DNA from: an uncultured Prevotellaceae bacterium
GTDB taxonomy: Bacteria; Bacteroidota; Bacteroidia; Bacteroidales; Bacteroidaceae
Direction of reading: 5' to 3'
Assembly (NCBI GenBank): GCA_947305005.1
Contig: CAMZCM010000001.1
Location: 1-64,000 of the forward strand
DNA length: 64,000 nt
This document shows, piece by piece, positions 1 through 7,742 of this stretch. Each line of letters opens with the position of its first letter. Within the stretch, counting starts at the first letter, position 1. The notes beneath the pieces were generated by a model. That model was not told the origin of the DNA and ran no database searches. It worked only from the letters and a program-made list of their open reading frames with translations. Made by a program: the position numbers and the translations under genes.

Positions 1-107
1 GCTTTTCTTGTTGTGGCTGCTACCTACTCTCCCACGGGGAGTGGGCGAAGAGGGCAAAAAAAGTGACTTAATACAGAAAAGGTGCACATGATTTAACAAA
101 TGTAATC

Positions 108-527
108 ATGATCGAAACGAATCGTCGTAAAGTCCCCCATCGTCACTATAGTGAGGACTTCAAGCTATCAGTCCTTCAAGAGTATTATAACTCCGGCAGC
201 ACCTATTATCAGCTATGCAAGAAGTTTTCTCTAAGCAAGGGCTGTATACAAAGATGGCTTCAGTTGTATCCATTATCAGAAAATTCCGTATCTTTGCCAT
301 CGGAAACTCTCAAACGACTGGAATCAATGGCAAAAAAAGCGTCAGAAAAGCCCGCCGCTGGCAGTGTTGAATCCCGCCTGGCCGAGCTGGAGGCGGAAAA
401 CCGTCGTCTCAAAGCCGCCCTAGAGTACTCGGAACTTCGTGTCGAGGCCTTCTCTATGGCCATCGACTACTACAACAAGCAGGAAGGTGTAGACATATTA
501 AAAAAAGCTGGTACCCGACAGCTGTAA
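108..527 (+). CDS. IS3-family transposase OrfA
   Basis: This 139-residue protein has the usual size and layout of an IS3 OrfA. An N-terminal helix-turn-helix (about residues 14-55, YSEDFKLSVLQEYYNSGSTY) would bind the element ends. A leucine-zipper-like coiled coil follows at about 87-110 (SRLAELEAENRRLKAALEYS). In a complete element OrfA is made alone or fused to OrfB by -1 frameshifting. Here the frame is intact, but the partner OrfB has lost its catalytic core. OrfA might still bind element ends and repress other copies, which is inference. Confidence 0.85.
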   Translation: MIETNRRKVPHRHYSEDFKLSVLQEYYNSGSTYYQLCKKFSLSKGCIQRWLQLYPLSENSVSLPSETLKRLESMAKKASEKPAAGSVESRLAELEAENRRLKAALEYSELRVEAFSMAIDYYNKQEGVDILKKAGTRQL

Positions 528-769
528 GCCTGTGCATCCGCATCAGTATCACGGAAGACTACTGTCCTACGGACAATGCTATCGCAGAACGCGTGAACGG
601 CATCATCAAGCAGGAATGGCTCTACCGCATGAAGCGGCCGAAGGGAACGAGGGAGGCGCGCGAGCTCATCCGTGACATCGTGGACTTCTACAACAACCGT
701 CGTCCTCATATGAGCAACGGGATGAAGACACCCGTGCAAAAGCGCGAAGAAAGCGGATCGCTGGCCTGA
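527..769 (+). pseudogene. IS3-family transposase OrfB, C-terminal remnant
   Basis: The frame is -1 relative to OrfA and runs to the TGA at 767-769. It encodes roughly 80 residues ending in the last part of a DDE integrase core: PTDNAIAERVNGIIKQEWL with the final catalytic Glu region, then FYNNRRPH. There is no start codon of its own, and expression would need frameshifting at the A run at 500-506. A normal IS3 OrfB is about 270-300 residues, so some 200 are missing between the SLCIR and ISITEDY segments (about position 541). The deletion is internal and leaves both ends of the coding region in place. Confidence 0.8.
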
Positions 770-776
770 ATACAAG

Positions 777-808
777 CCCTTGGCCAGTGGTGCACCACTG
801 ACCAAGGG
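777..808. terminator. Strong hairpin after the IS3 remnant
   Basis: A 16-bp stem with one mismatch (CCCTTGG...CCAAGGG, centred at 792/793) is followed on the + strand by a T-rich stretch (TTTGTGTTTCTTTC). It begins eight bases after the OrfB stop. It may terminate transposase transcription or be part of the IS end. The sequence alone does not decide between these. Confidence 0.55.
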
Positions 809-1248
809 TTTGTGTTTCTTTCATGGAATTTAGATTAAAAGGTTAATGTTTTTCTACAAGAAAGGAGGTCTTTTGAAAGGAATATACTACTTTTGCCCCC
901 GAATGCCCACTGTGAAGTCACACAGGAAGCTACTGAGGAGGATGTGCACTGCCTCAGGAAGAGATGATAACAAGTGTGCACAACATCAGTAAACATAGGT
1001 AACAATTTGTGCACCTATAACAGGTAAAGTCAGGTAAAGTCAAAGGTAGAGGGGTATCGTCTTGAAGGTCTATACCTATGAGCCAAAAGGTATAGACCTT
1101 TTGGGCTACAAGTCTATACCTTTAGAGCCAAAGGTATAAGGGTGTAAAAAGGAAGATGTTTTTTTCCTTTGGGTATATAATGAATAATGATGTTTTAATG
1201 ATGGTTAAGAAGGGTAGGGGAAGTCGTTAAATGCTGTAATGGTGCTAT
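809..1248. repeat. Non-coding gap with hairpins and short repeats
   Basis: No credible gene is seen. A TACTTTTG -7-type promoter element lies at 888-895 on the + strand. It is followed by two small hairpins, CTGTG/CACAG (910-925) and CTGAGG/CCTCAG (933-957). A tandem AGGTAAAGTC pair lies at about 1022-1041. An inverted pair GGTCTATACC (1067-1076) and GGTATAGACC (1089-1098) is followed by a further GTCTATACC at 1112-1120 and an inverted AGGTATA near 1131-1138. What these repeats do is unknown. Confidence 0.5.
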
Positions 1249-1674
1249 GTGGTATATAGATTTTATTCATACTTTTGCATCATGTTTGTGTTGTTGCTTA
1301 TTTTGTCTCTTCAGCTGGACACTATACGTGTGGCTTCTGATGTGAGGGATTCGATACCGTCAGATACCTTGCGTGAGGTGATTGTGTTGCCTTTGAGAAG
1401 GTTGCCTATTGAGAATGTGATAGACGAATCTCTGAAGCGTTACACACAGCCTTCCGTCCCTACCTTCAGTGACGTTCTGGAGAAGATAAAGCCCGGATTA
1501 AATGACATTGTGACCCATCCATTTGCTTTCAAACAACGAAGGAGGGAGAAACGTAAGCGACATGCGTTGAAACTACTGGAGGATTATGATCGTGTGAGAA
1601 CGTTTGAGGAGTTGGTGCGTGAAGCCTATGAACAACAAATGCGAGAAGATTCCTTGAAGCTACAGCAGCCTTAG
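1249..1674 (+). CDS. Small putative secreted or membrane-anchored protein
   Basis: This 141-residue protein has a hydrophobic N-terminus (about residues 8-24) that looks like a signal peptide or anchor. The body is basic and charged, with the stretches REVIVLPLRRLPIENV and a lysine/arginine-rich helix (KQRRREKRKRHALKLL). I do not recognise a functional family. The GTG at 1249 is used here because it gives the signal sequence a positive n-region. An in-frame ATG at 1282 is the alternative, and a TACTTTTG promoter element at 1270-1277 would fit that start and a leaderless mRNA. The gene is convergent with the C10 protease, whose stop codon lies 8 bases away. Confidence 0.6.
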   Translation: MVYRFYSYFCIMFVLLLILSLQLDTIRVASDVRDSIPSDTLREVIVLPLRRLPIENVIDESLKRYTQPSVPTFSDVLEKIKPGLNDIVTHPFAFKQRRREKRKRHALKLLEDYDRVRTFEELVREAYEQQMREDSLKLQQP

Positions 1675-1682
1675 TCTGTCGA

Positions 1683-3782
1683 TCAAGGCCCTTTGCGCTC
1701 TATTTTCAGACCTGGCGAGCAGTTTTTGGCTATGCCTTTTTTATCAGTCACGCATTGCTGCGGGATTTCTATTTTTTCCAAAGAATGACAGAAGTAGAAG
1801 GGGAGCTGTCCCAACGTCTTTACCGCAGACGGGATGGTGATTTGCTGTAGGGAGCTGCACTCCATGAAGGCGTAGTCATCGACTTTCTGGATTTGTGTAG
1901 GTAATAGAATGGTGCTCAATGAAGAACAGCCGGCAAACATGTATTTGCCGATGATGCTGTCCGTGCAATGATAGTGGGCCCAGTATTTGTTGTCATCGGT
2001 ACGCGTGTAGCTGATGCCTGGCTGCTGTTCGCCAACGTCTTCCTTGAAATGCTCCCACTGCTCTTCGGTCATGTTCTTGAAGTCGTAGGTCACCTTGGTC
2101 TGTTGCCGCCCCAGTTTCACATAATGTGACCATGTACCAGTGGCTGTGCGGGTGTAATAGGGCTGTTGGTCTGTGATGATGGTGGCATGGGTGAGGTCCA
2201 AGTGTTTCAGCGCTCCGCCCTGCCACAGCTGAGCGTCAAAGCCTTCTGTGCTACCGGCCATCTTGCGGAGTAGGAGGATGTCTGCAGTGTTGAGAGGACC
2301 CGTGATGCGCAGTGCAGTCGTATTTTCTTTTTCGGATTGTGAAAGCAGAGTGGAAAGTGTGCCGGCTTCTGTCATTGTGACCTCTTTCTCCTTGGGCAGG
2401 ACATAAGGTTCAATCCCGAAGATGATGGTGCTCAACCATAGGAGTTTTTTGTCTGCTGGCTGTGTGTAGTTTCCTAACTGCAGGCGGTAATAGCCGTTGC
2501 ACAGTCCGTACCACCCCATGTTGAAGTGGAAGAACTCCCGTTTGCAGCCGTCGCAGACAAAGGCGTGTGAGTCCGAAGCTACGATGCAGGGGCGCCCGAA
2601 ATAGAGCTCTCGGCGTAGGAGGGTGATGAGTGTTTGGATGTCAGGACTTTTGAGCTGTGTTACTTTTCCAGAATAACCGAGGTTGTTGCAAAGGACTTGT
2701 TTCACACGGCCAAGGGCAGCGGAAGTGGCCTTGCTGTTGAACGATGCATCGATGGCTTGCCCGATGGACACTAGCAACTGCGACAGGTCACAAACATCGA
2801 TGGAATCGGCTTTTTCATAGTTGTCACGATATTGCTGCCATTGGGGGTTGATGGTGGTGAAGTCAACGCGAAGGAAGTCGTCGCCGGATTGGTAAAAGGC
2901 GTATGAATGTCCCGCTTGAGGCCATTGGTGAACACTCATGACCATCGCCATTGCCAGCGGCACGCACCCGATAATCGTCTTTTGATTGTTACGTTGTAGC
3001 GAGGGAGCCATGACGTTGTAAGGTGCGTGCTGGCCCCAACGTTTGTTGCCCAAGAGTGGCGAGATATCCTGTTCGCTGTTGACATAGGCTGGCGCAGGCT
3101 GTGGTTGTGGGCAGTTGCTCAAGGCTTGGATCTGTTCGCTAAAGGGCTGGAGCAAGTCTGAGTAGTCTCTGCCATCGTTCTTGCGGATAACAAAGTTATT
3201 GTCGGTGCTATAAGCCAATATGGGATTGCCCACCAACGGCCAATAGGGCTTGTTGGCTGTGATGGCGAAGTTCTGATGATGGGCGTCCGTGAAGAGGGTG
3301 AGCGTTTGCTCCCGATGTTCCACTCGCAGGACCACGGAATCGGGGTGACAGCCCTCAGTGACAAGCCATTGGTGAGCAGCGGTCATCTCTTCACCAAAGG
3401 ATTTATTGGGTTTTATTTGAATGGGTTTTACATCGGAATAAACCATCTTTCCGTCAATGGGAATAGCCATACGTGGTAGCACAACGTTGCCTGTCTTGGA
3501 GGTGTAGGCGGTCGCTTTGATCTCCATTGAATGGATGGCATCTACGGTGGTCGTGGCATAACTCACATCGGAGAGCACGACACCATTTCCGCCCTGTATC
3601 ATCTCCCATTTGTCCCAATGGGTTGCCACCAGTTTGTAGCAGATATTGAACGGAGTGCCTTGTTCGGCGACCTCTGGTGCTTCAATGGTGAAGCTGAGGA
3701 CAGGGTTCGTGTTGTCCTTCGCAAATGCAGCAGTCGCCATGATGACGAGTAGCGTAGCAAAAATGTTTTTTCTGTATTTCAT
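1683..3782 (-). CDS. Secreted C10-family (streptopain-like) cysteine protease with leucine-rich repeats
   Basis: This 699-residue protein has a signal peptide (residues 1-21), then a region at about 26-125 resembling the N-terminal domain of BatD proteins. A segment at about 135-205 resembles the Spi inhibitory prodomain of C10 zymogens. The peptidase domain (about 240-440) has the nucleophile Cys273 in GCVPLAMAMVM and the catalytic His406 in SHAFVCDG. The conserved FNMGWYG stretch follows at about 420-426. The C-terminus (about 613-690) carries BspA-like leucine-rich repeats (MFAGCSSLSTILLP). Known C10 members are SpeB and interpain A. It is probably made as a zymogen and exported; host protein, nutrient or self targets cannot be told from sequence. 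Confidence 0.85.
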   Translation of the reverse strand: MKYRKNIFATLLVIMATAAFAKDNTNPVLSFTIEAPEVAEQGTPFNICYKLVATHWDKWEMIQGGNGVVLSDVSYATTTVDAIHSMEIKATAYTSKTGNVVLPRMAIPIDGKMVYSDVKPIQIKPNKSFGEEMTAAHQWLVTEGCHPDSVVLRVEHREQTLTLFTDAHHQNFAITANKPYWPLVGNPILAYSTDNNFVIRKNDGRDYSDLLQPFSEQIQALSNCPQPQPAPAYVNSEQDISPLLGNKRWGQHAPYNVMAPSLQRNNQKTIIGCVPLAMAMVMSVHQWPQAGHSYAFYQSGDDFLRVDFTTINPQWQQYRDNYEKADSIDVCDLSQLLVSIGQAIDASFNSKATSAALGRVKQVLCNNLGYSGKVTQLKSPDIQTLITLLRRELYFGRPCIVASDSHAFVCDGCKREFFHFNMGWYGLCNGYYRLQLGNYTQPADKKLLWLSTIIFGIEPYVLPKEKEVTMTEAGTLSTLLSQSEKENTTALRITGPLNTADILLLRKMAGSTEGFDAQLWQGGALKHLDLTHATIITDQQPYYTRTATGTWSHYVKLGRQQTKVTYDFKNMTEEQWEHFKEDVGEQQPGISYTRTDDNKYWAHYHCTDSIIGKYMFAGCSSLSTILLPTQIQKVDDYAFMECSSLQQITIPSAVKTLGQLPFYFCHSLEKIEIPQQCVTDKKGIAKNCSPGLKIERKGP

Positions 3783-3824
3783 TGTTGAGGATTCTGCTGT
3801 GTGATGACAATAAGTGTATATTCG

Positions 3825-4676
3825 CTAAGGCAAAGTTGCCTTGAGCATTCGCGGCCTGCCGAAATTGTCTTGACGAATCTCAAGATCGTTGTAGCCTGCA
3901 TCGGCAAAGAGCTGGCGAGTCTCATCGGATAGATTCGTATTTAACTCGACGAGAATCAGTCCGTTGGAAGAAAGGAGCTTGTGCCCGATGTGGGCGATGG
4001 CGCGGTAGAAAAGGAGCGGATCGTCATCGGGAACAAAGAGGGCTAACGAGGGCTCGTGGTCCAGCACTGTTGCTGACATTTCTACTGCTTCTGAAGCCCG
4101 AACATAAGGCGGATTGGCTGTGAGTAGGGAGATGGAGGAGGGGAGATGTGAGATGTCAGAGGGAAGATGTAAAATGTCTTGTTGGATGAAAGAAACGTTG
4201 TCGGCGCCGAGCGTGTGAGCATTGTCGCGGGCCACAGCCAAGGCTCCTTCACTAATGTCCACACCCACCACCTGGGCCTCAGGAAACGCGAGAGCAAGAG
4301 ACGTGGCAATACAGCCGGAACCCGTACAGAGATCCACTATCTTCAAGTCGGTTTGCGACTTCATTTCTTGGATGCTCCACTGTACCAGTTCTTCCGTTTC
4401 AGGTCTTGGAATTAATACGTTGGGCGTAACACGGAACCGATGACCGAAGAAGTCTGCGTACCCCAATACGTACTGCACGGGCTCTCCTGTCAGGAGCCTT
4501 TGGGCAATTTTTTCGAATTCTGCACGTTTTTCTAATGATAATGTCGTATCTTTGCCGAGCAAAAGATCTGTCATAGAGAGCCCAAAGCGCTCTTCCATGA
4601 CCATCCTCACGATAGCACGTGCTTCGCCGCTGCCGTGTAACGGTGTCAAGGCCGAAATGAGTTCACGGTAATTCAT
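3825..4676 (-). CDS. prmC: Peptide chain release factor glutamine methyltransferase
   Basis: This 283-residue protein is the cytoplasmic enzyme that methylates the Gln of the GGQ motif in release factors using S-adenosylmethionine. The N-terminal helical domain is followed by the SAM-binding motif DLCTGSGCIA (about residues 116-125) and the NPPYV catalytic motif (about 188-192), the hallmark of the family. An in-frame low-complexity stretch (LHLPSDISHLPSSISLL) lies immediately before NPPY and appears to come from a short DNA repeat. The start matches the usual N-terminus (MNYRELISALTP). The gene is divergent from ribD, and its promoter element almost touches the ATG. Confidence 0.93.
   Translation of the reverse strand: MNYRELISALTPLHGSGEARAIVRMVMEERFGLSMTDLLLGKDTTLSLEKRAEFEKIAQRLLTGEPVQYVLGYADFFGHRFRVTPNVLIPRPETEELVQWSIQEMKSQTDLKIVDLCTGSGCIATSLALAFPEAQVVGVDISEGALAVARDNAHTLGADNVSFIQQDILHLPSDISHLPSSISLLTANPPYVRASEAVEMSATVLDHEPSLALFVPDDDPLLFYRAIAHIGHKLLSSNGLILVELNTNLSDETRQLFADAGYNDLEIRQDNFGRPRMLKATLP
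3827..3842. other. Perfect 16-bp palindromic hairpin at the prmC stop codon
   Basis: AAGGCAA and TTGCCTT are separated by two bases and overlap the last codons of prmC, just upstream of the C10 protease gene transcribed in the same direction. No T-run follows on the minus strand, so a classical terminator is not supported. It may reduce read-through or protect an RNA end. Confidence 0.35.
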
Positions 4677-4680
4677 GCTG

Positions 4681-4688
4681 CAAAGGTA
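4681..4688 (-). promoter_or_regulatory. prmC promoter -7 element, implying a leaderless mRNA
   Basis: TACCTTTG on the minus strand is separated from the prmC ATG by only four bases (CAGC). In Bacteroidetes, transcription starts a few bases after this element, which places the start at or next to the A of the ATG. Comparable elements in this window leave about 17-40 bases before the start codon. Confidence 0.6.
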
Positions 4689-4730
4689 AAGAAAAGATTA
4701 AAGATTAAGGATTAAAGATTCAAGAAATTG

Positions 4731-5630
4731 ATGACAGACGACGAAAAATATATGAGGCGGTGTCTGCAACTGGCCCGCAATGGTGAAGGTATGACGATGC
4801 CGAATCCGATGGTGGGTGCTGTCATTGTTCACGACGGCCGCATTATAGGTGAGGGGTGGCACCGCCGATATGGCGGACCTCATGCCGAAGTCAACGCCGT
4901 GCGCTCCGTGCGCCCCGAGGACGAAACTCTGCTCCCCCTGTCAACCATCTATGTAAGTCTGGAGCCATGTTCTCATTGGGGAAAGACCCCGCCTTGTGCG
5001 GAACTGCTGGTAGAGAAAGGTTTTCGCCGTATTGTCGTGGGATGTTTGGACCCGAATGAAAAGGTAAGCGGAAGAGGTATTCAGCGCTTACGCGATGCTG
5101 GTGCCAAGGTAGTCGTCGGGGTGCTTGAGAAAGAGTGTAAGTGGTTGAATCGTAAGTTCATCACCTTTCATACTTTGCATAGGCCTTATATCACATTGAA
5201 GTGGGCCGAGAGTGCCGACGGCTTCATCGACCGCCAACGCAATAGTCGAGCTGACGGAGAGCCTGTCAAATTTTCTACTCCGTGGACGCAAATGCTTGTA
5301 CATCAATTGCGTGCTACCCATGAGGCTATCCTTGTGGGACGTCGTACGTGGGAGTTGGATCAACCGAGCCTGACCACTCGCTTATGGCCAGGACAGAGTC
5401 CTCAAAAGCTCATCCTTTCTTCAAACGGGACGTCCCTCGATACCCTCATTCGTCCCTATCAATCCATCCTCGTCGAAGGTGGTGCACAGACCTTACAATC
5501 CTTTTTGGATGCAGACTTGTGGGATGAGGCATATATCGAACGTTCAGGCATTGTTCTAGGTGGAGGTGTAGCCGCTCCACAAATCAAAAGAGACCCTAAA
5601 GGTCGGCTAATCCACGTTAATTTTGCCTAA
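4731..5630 (+). CDS. ribD: Riboflavin biosynthesis deaminase/reductase RibD
   Basis: RibD catalyses two cytoplasmic steps of riboflavin synthesis: deamination of the pyrimidine intermediate and NADPH-dependent reduction of its ribose. The deaminase domain shows the zinc ligands HAE (His51-Ala-Glu53) and the pair Cys80 and Cys89 in PCSHWGKTPPC. The reductase domain follows from about residue 145 (ITLKWAESADGFID, LVEGGAQTLQSFL). At 299 residues it is shorter than many RibD proteins (about 360) but has both domains. The ATG at 4731 is preferred over the preceding TTG. The 54-base gap to prmC contains an AT-rich tandem repeat (GATTAAA-type, 4697-4722). Confidence 0.93.
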   Translation: MTDDEKYMRRCLQLARNGEGMTMPNPMVGAVIVHDGRIIGEGWHRRYGGPHAEVNAVRSVRPEDETLLPLSTIYVSLEPCSHWGKTPPCAELLVEKGFRRIVVGCLDPNEKVSGRGIQRLRDAGAKVVVGVLEKECKWLNRKFITFHTLHRPYITLKWAESADGFIDRQRNSRADGEPVKFSTPWTQMLVHQLRATHEAILVGRRTWELDQPSLTTRLWPGQSPQKLILSSNGTSLDTLIRPYQSILVEGGAQTLQSFLDADLWDEAYIERSGIVLGGGVAAPQIKRDPKGRLIHVNFA

Positions 5631-5689
5631 TAACACGTGCTGTTAACACTTTTGTAAGATGTATATTTCCGTACTTCTGTAATTATGTG

Positions 5690-5697
5690 TATTTTTG
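5690..5697 (+). promoter_or_regulatory. Promoter -7 element of the DUF6242-uppS-bamA cluster
   Basis: TATTTTTG fits the Bacteroidetes -7 consensus and lies 23 bases before the ATG of the DUF6242 gene. No clear -33 TTTG is seen at the expected distance. It probably drives at least the first genes of the envelope cluster. Confidence 0.5.
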
Positions 5698-5720
5698 CGC
5701 CGTTTTACGAGATTTCTATC

Positions 5721-7001
5721 ATGAACAGATACATATATCGTTCTTTATTATTCTTGTTTAGCATCGTTCTTTCGGCTTGCTCTTCAGAGAGTGAAACGGA
5801 AGTGAGCAGCGATTGTTACATTAGCTATTTCGCGTTAGGAACCCTCACGCGTACGGTGACTGCTTCAGACGGTTCTACCTCGGTAGTGAGCTATAATGGT
5901 TCATATTATCCTATGAACATTAATCAGATTACGGGCGAAATGTCCAATCCTATCCCCTTGCAGACCAAAACAGACCTCAGCAGTGTCACAGCCAGTGTCA
6001 CGGCAACGGGGCTTGTCACCTACTATACTTCTGATGGGGAAGAAACATATTATTCGACCTCTAGTTATATCGACTTCCGAAATCCCGTTAAGTTCCGTGT
6101 CTATGCAACGGACAACTCAGGCTATCGTGATTATACCGTTACGGTGAAGATGCGTGATAAGGAAAAAGGAAGTTATGATTGGGAAACTCTGGATGGCGTG
6201 GTACTGACCGGAAAGCAAGAACGCGTCACCTTGCCTTGGAATAATGGTGTCTTGCTGGTGAGTGCTGATGCCTCGAGTAATATCTATGCAGCACAATTGA
6301 CAGGGGAGGCATGGAGTACCGACACTCCCTGCACCGGCACTGCTGGTATTTTGTTGGAAGGCCTTAGAAAATTTGCGGGAAAGCTTTGGAGCAATACTGC
6401 AACAGGTATTCTCCTTTTTTCGACTGATGGCGTAGCGTGGACACCAGTAGCTCAAGATCATGCTGGCGATGAGGTCACTTTGGTCGCAGCCTCTTCAGAC
6501 TACCTCTATGCACGTTTGCACAATGCCGCAGACGATCCAGCTGATCGCTTGGCCAGATCCACCGATGGCAGCCATTGGACCACAGAGAGTGTAGATCAGT
6601 CTTTATCCTTATTCCCTACTATCTTCTCGTCTGTCTGCTACACCCTGAATGGCGCTCCCTACGTGCTTGTAGCTGGAAAGACGACAGATGGCCGTGTGAC
6701 TGTTTGGAAGAAGGATGAGAAAAACGATGAGGGATGGGTCTTGATGTCCGAGACTGGTTCTGGCGAATTATTGTTGCCTTGGGAGGACAAGATGTCGTTA
6801 GTCTATTATAAGAAGAATCTGATTGCGATGAAAAGTCAGCAGGATACTACCTTTATCAGTAAAGACAACGGTCTCACGTGGAAAAAGAACAGCAACTTGG
6901 TTATGCCTGTCAAAGGTCAACCTTTCTCGGCAACCTCTCAGGGTGATTACCTCTATCTTTTCGCTGGCGATAAGGCTTATCGTGCAAAAATCAACGAATG
7001 A
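5721..7001 (+). CDS. DUF6242-type lipoprotein
   Basis: This 426-residue protein begins with a lipoprotein signal peptide ending in a lipobox (SIVLSAC, Cys at about residue 18). The N-terminal half (about 20-155) resembles the DUF6242 domain, with an immunoglobulin-like beta-sandwich pattern ending in YRDYTVTVKMRDKE. The C-terminal half (about 160-420) has beta-propeller-like, sialidase-type repeats (STDGVAW, STDGSHW, SKDNGLTW). It is probably outer-membrane anchored. The function is unknown, but family members are often found just upstream of a DUF6089 gene and uppS. The ATG at 5721 is chosen because it gives a proper lipoprotein signal and lies after the promoter element. Confidence 0.78.
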   Translation: MNRYIYRSLLFLFSIVLSACSSESETEVSSDCYISYFALGTLTRTVTASDGSTSVVSYNGSYYPMNINQITGEMSNPIPLQTKTDLSSVTASVTATGLVTYYTSDGEETYYSTSSYIDFRNPVKFRVYATDNSGYRDYTVTVKMRDKEKGSYDWETLDGVVLTGKQERVTLPWNNGVLLVSADASSNIYAAQLTGEAWSTDTPCTGTAGILLEGLRKFAGKLWSNTATGILLFSTDGVAWTPVAQDHAGDEVTLVAASSDYLYARLHNAADDPADRLARSTDGSHWTTESVDQSLSLFPTIFSSVCYTLNGAPYVLVAGKTTDGRVTVWKKDEKNDEGWVLMSETGSGELLLPWEDKMSLVYYKKNLIAMKSQQDTTFISKDNGLTWKKNSNLVMPVKGQPFSATSQGDYLYLFAGDKAYRAKINE

Positions 7002-7007
7002 CGACCC

Positions 7008-7736
7008 ATGAACCGATATAGATTCCTTTTTCTCTCCGCTCTTTGGCTCGCCTGTGCTTCCGCTTACGCGCAGCAAGGCGATTTGTTGGAGTATCAGCAG
7101 GAATTGGGTGGTGGCGTCGGTATCAGCAGTTATCTCGGCGATGCCTCTGGCGGTTTCTTGAAAGAGCCTGGCTTTTCGGGAAGCCTTATCTGGCGACGTA
7201 ATTTCAACCCTCGCATGGTGTTGAAAACACATGCTGGCTACGGTCATATTAGCGGCAATACACAAGGTCTCTATATTCCGGAAAATCCCAGTAGCGGTAC
7301 GGCTATCGGTGGTGATGCAGCCCCTGAGATCCACTTCAACCGTCACCTTGTAGATGCCGGTCTCGATTTTGAGTTGAACTTCTTGGGCTATGGCCTTGGC
7401 GCTGCTTATAAAGGTCTGTCACGTTGGACCCCTTATCTTTTAGCTGGCCTCGGTTTTGTCGTTGGCTTTGGTGGAGGCGGGGAAACGGCAGGCGGTTTGA
7501 ACATCCCTGTGGGCCTTGGTTTCCGCTTCAAGCTGATGCCCCGTCTGAATCTCGGCTTGGAATGCACGGTCAACTTCACTACGTGTGACCGTCTTGACGA
7601 TGCCGATTACAGCACTCACCTTGATGACCCTTATGGCATCAAGAGCAGCCCAATGAAAAACAAGGACTGTTACACCAAAGCATTATTAACCCTCACTTAC
7701 GATATAGCACCCAAATACCGTAGATGTAACAACTGA
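7008..7736 (+). CDS. DUF6089-type outer membrane beta-barrel protein
   Basis: This 242-residue protein has a signal peptide cleaved after AYA (about residue 21). It is followed by alternating glycine- and aromatic-rich strands (GGGVGISSYLGDASG, WTPYLLAGLGFVVGFGGG) typical of small OmpA/OmpW-like barrels. The DUF6089 family is restricted to Bacteroidetes and commonly precedes uppS and bamA, which fits a role in envelope biogenesis, but no activity is established. It follows the DUF6242 gene by 6 bases and precedes uppS by 6, so the three are probably co-transcribed. Confidence 0.82.
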   Translation: MNRYRFLFLSALWLACASAYAQQGDLLEYQQELGGGVGISSYLGDASGGFLKEPGFSGSLIWRRNFNPRMVLKTHAGYGHISGNTQGLYIPENPSSGTAIGGDAAPEIHFNRHLVDAGLDFELNFLGYGLGAAYKGLSRWTPYLLAGLGFVVGFGGGGETAGGLNIPVGLGFRFKLMPRLNLGLECTVNFTTCDRLDDADYSTHLDDPYGIKSSPMKNKDCYTKALLTLTYDIAPKYRRCNN

Positions 7737-7742
7737 ACGACA

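Larger units (their letters stand above)
108..769 (+). mobile_element. IS3-family element with an internal deletion
   Basis: The segment holds a complete OrfA reading frame followed directly, in the -1 frame, by only the C-terminal end of an IS3-type OrfB. A run of seven A residues at 500-506 sits where IS3 elements make the -1 programmed frameshift. After about 15 codons typical of the OrfB start (KKSWYPT), the sequence jumps to the end of the integrase core (PTDNAIAERVNG, FYNNRRPH). Most of OrfB, including the first catalytic acidic residues, is therefore missing. The terminal inverted repeats could not be located with confidence, so the limits given are those of the coding remnants. The copy cannot transpose by itself, but a full-length relative might act on it if its ends are intact. 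Confidence 0.8.

Noticed and set aside
500..541. A frameshift mutation in the transposase
   Set aside because: The -1 shift at the A run is the normal programmed site of IS3 elements; the real defect is the missing middle of OrfB.
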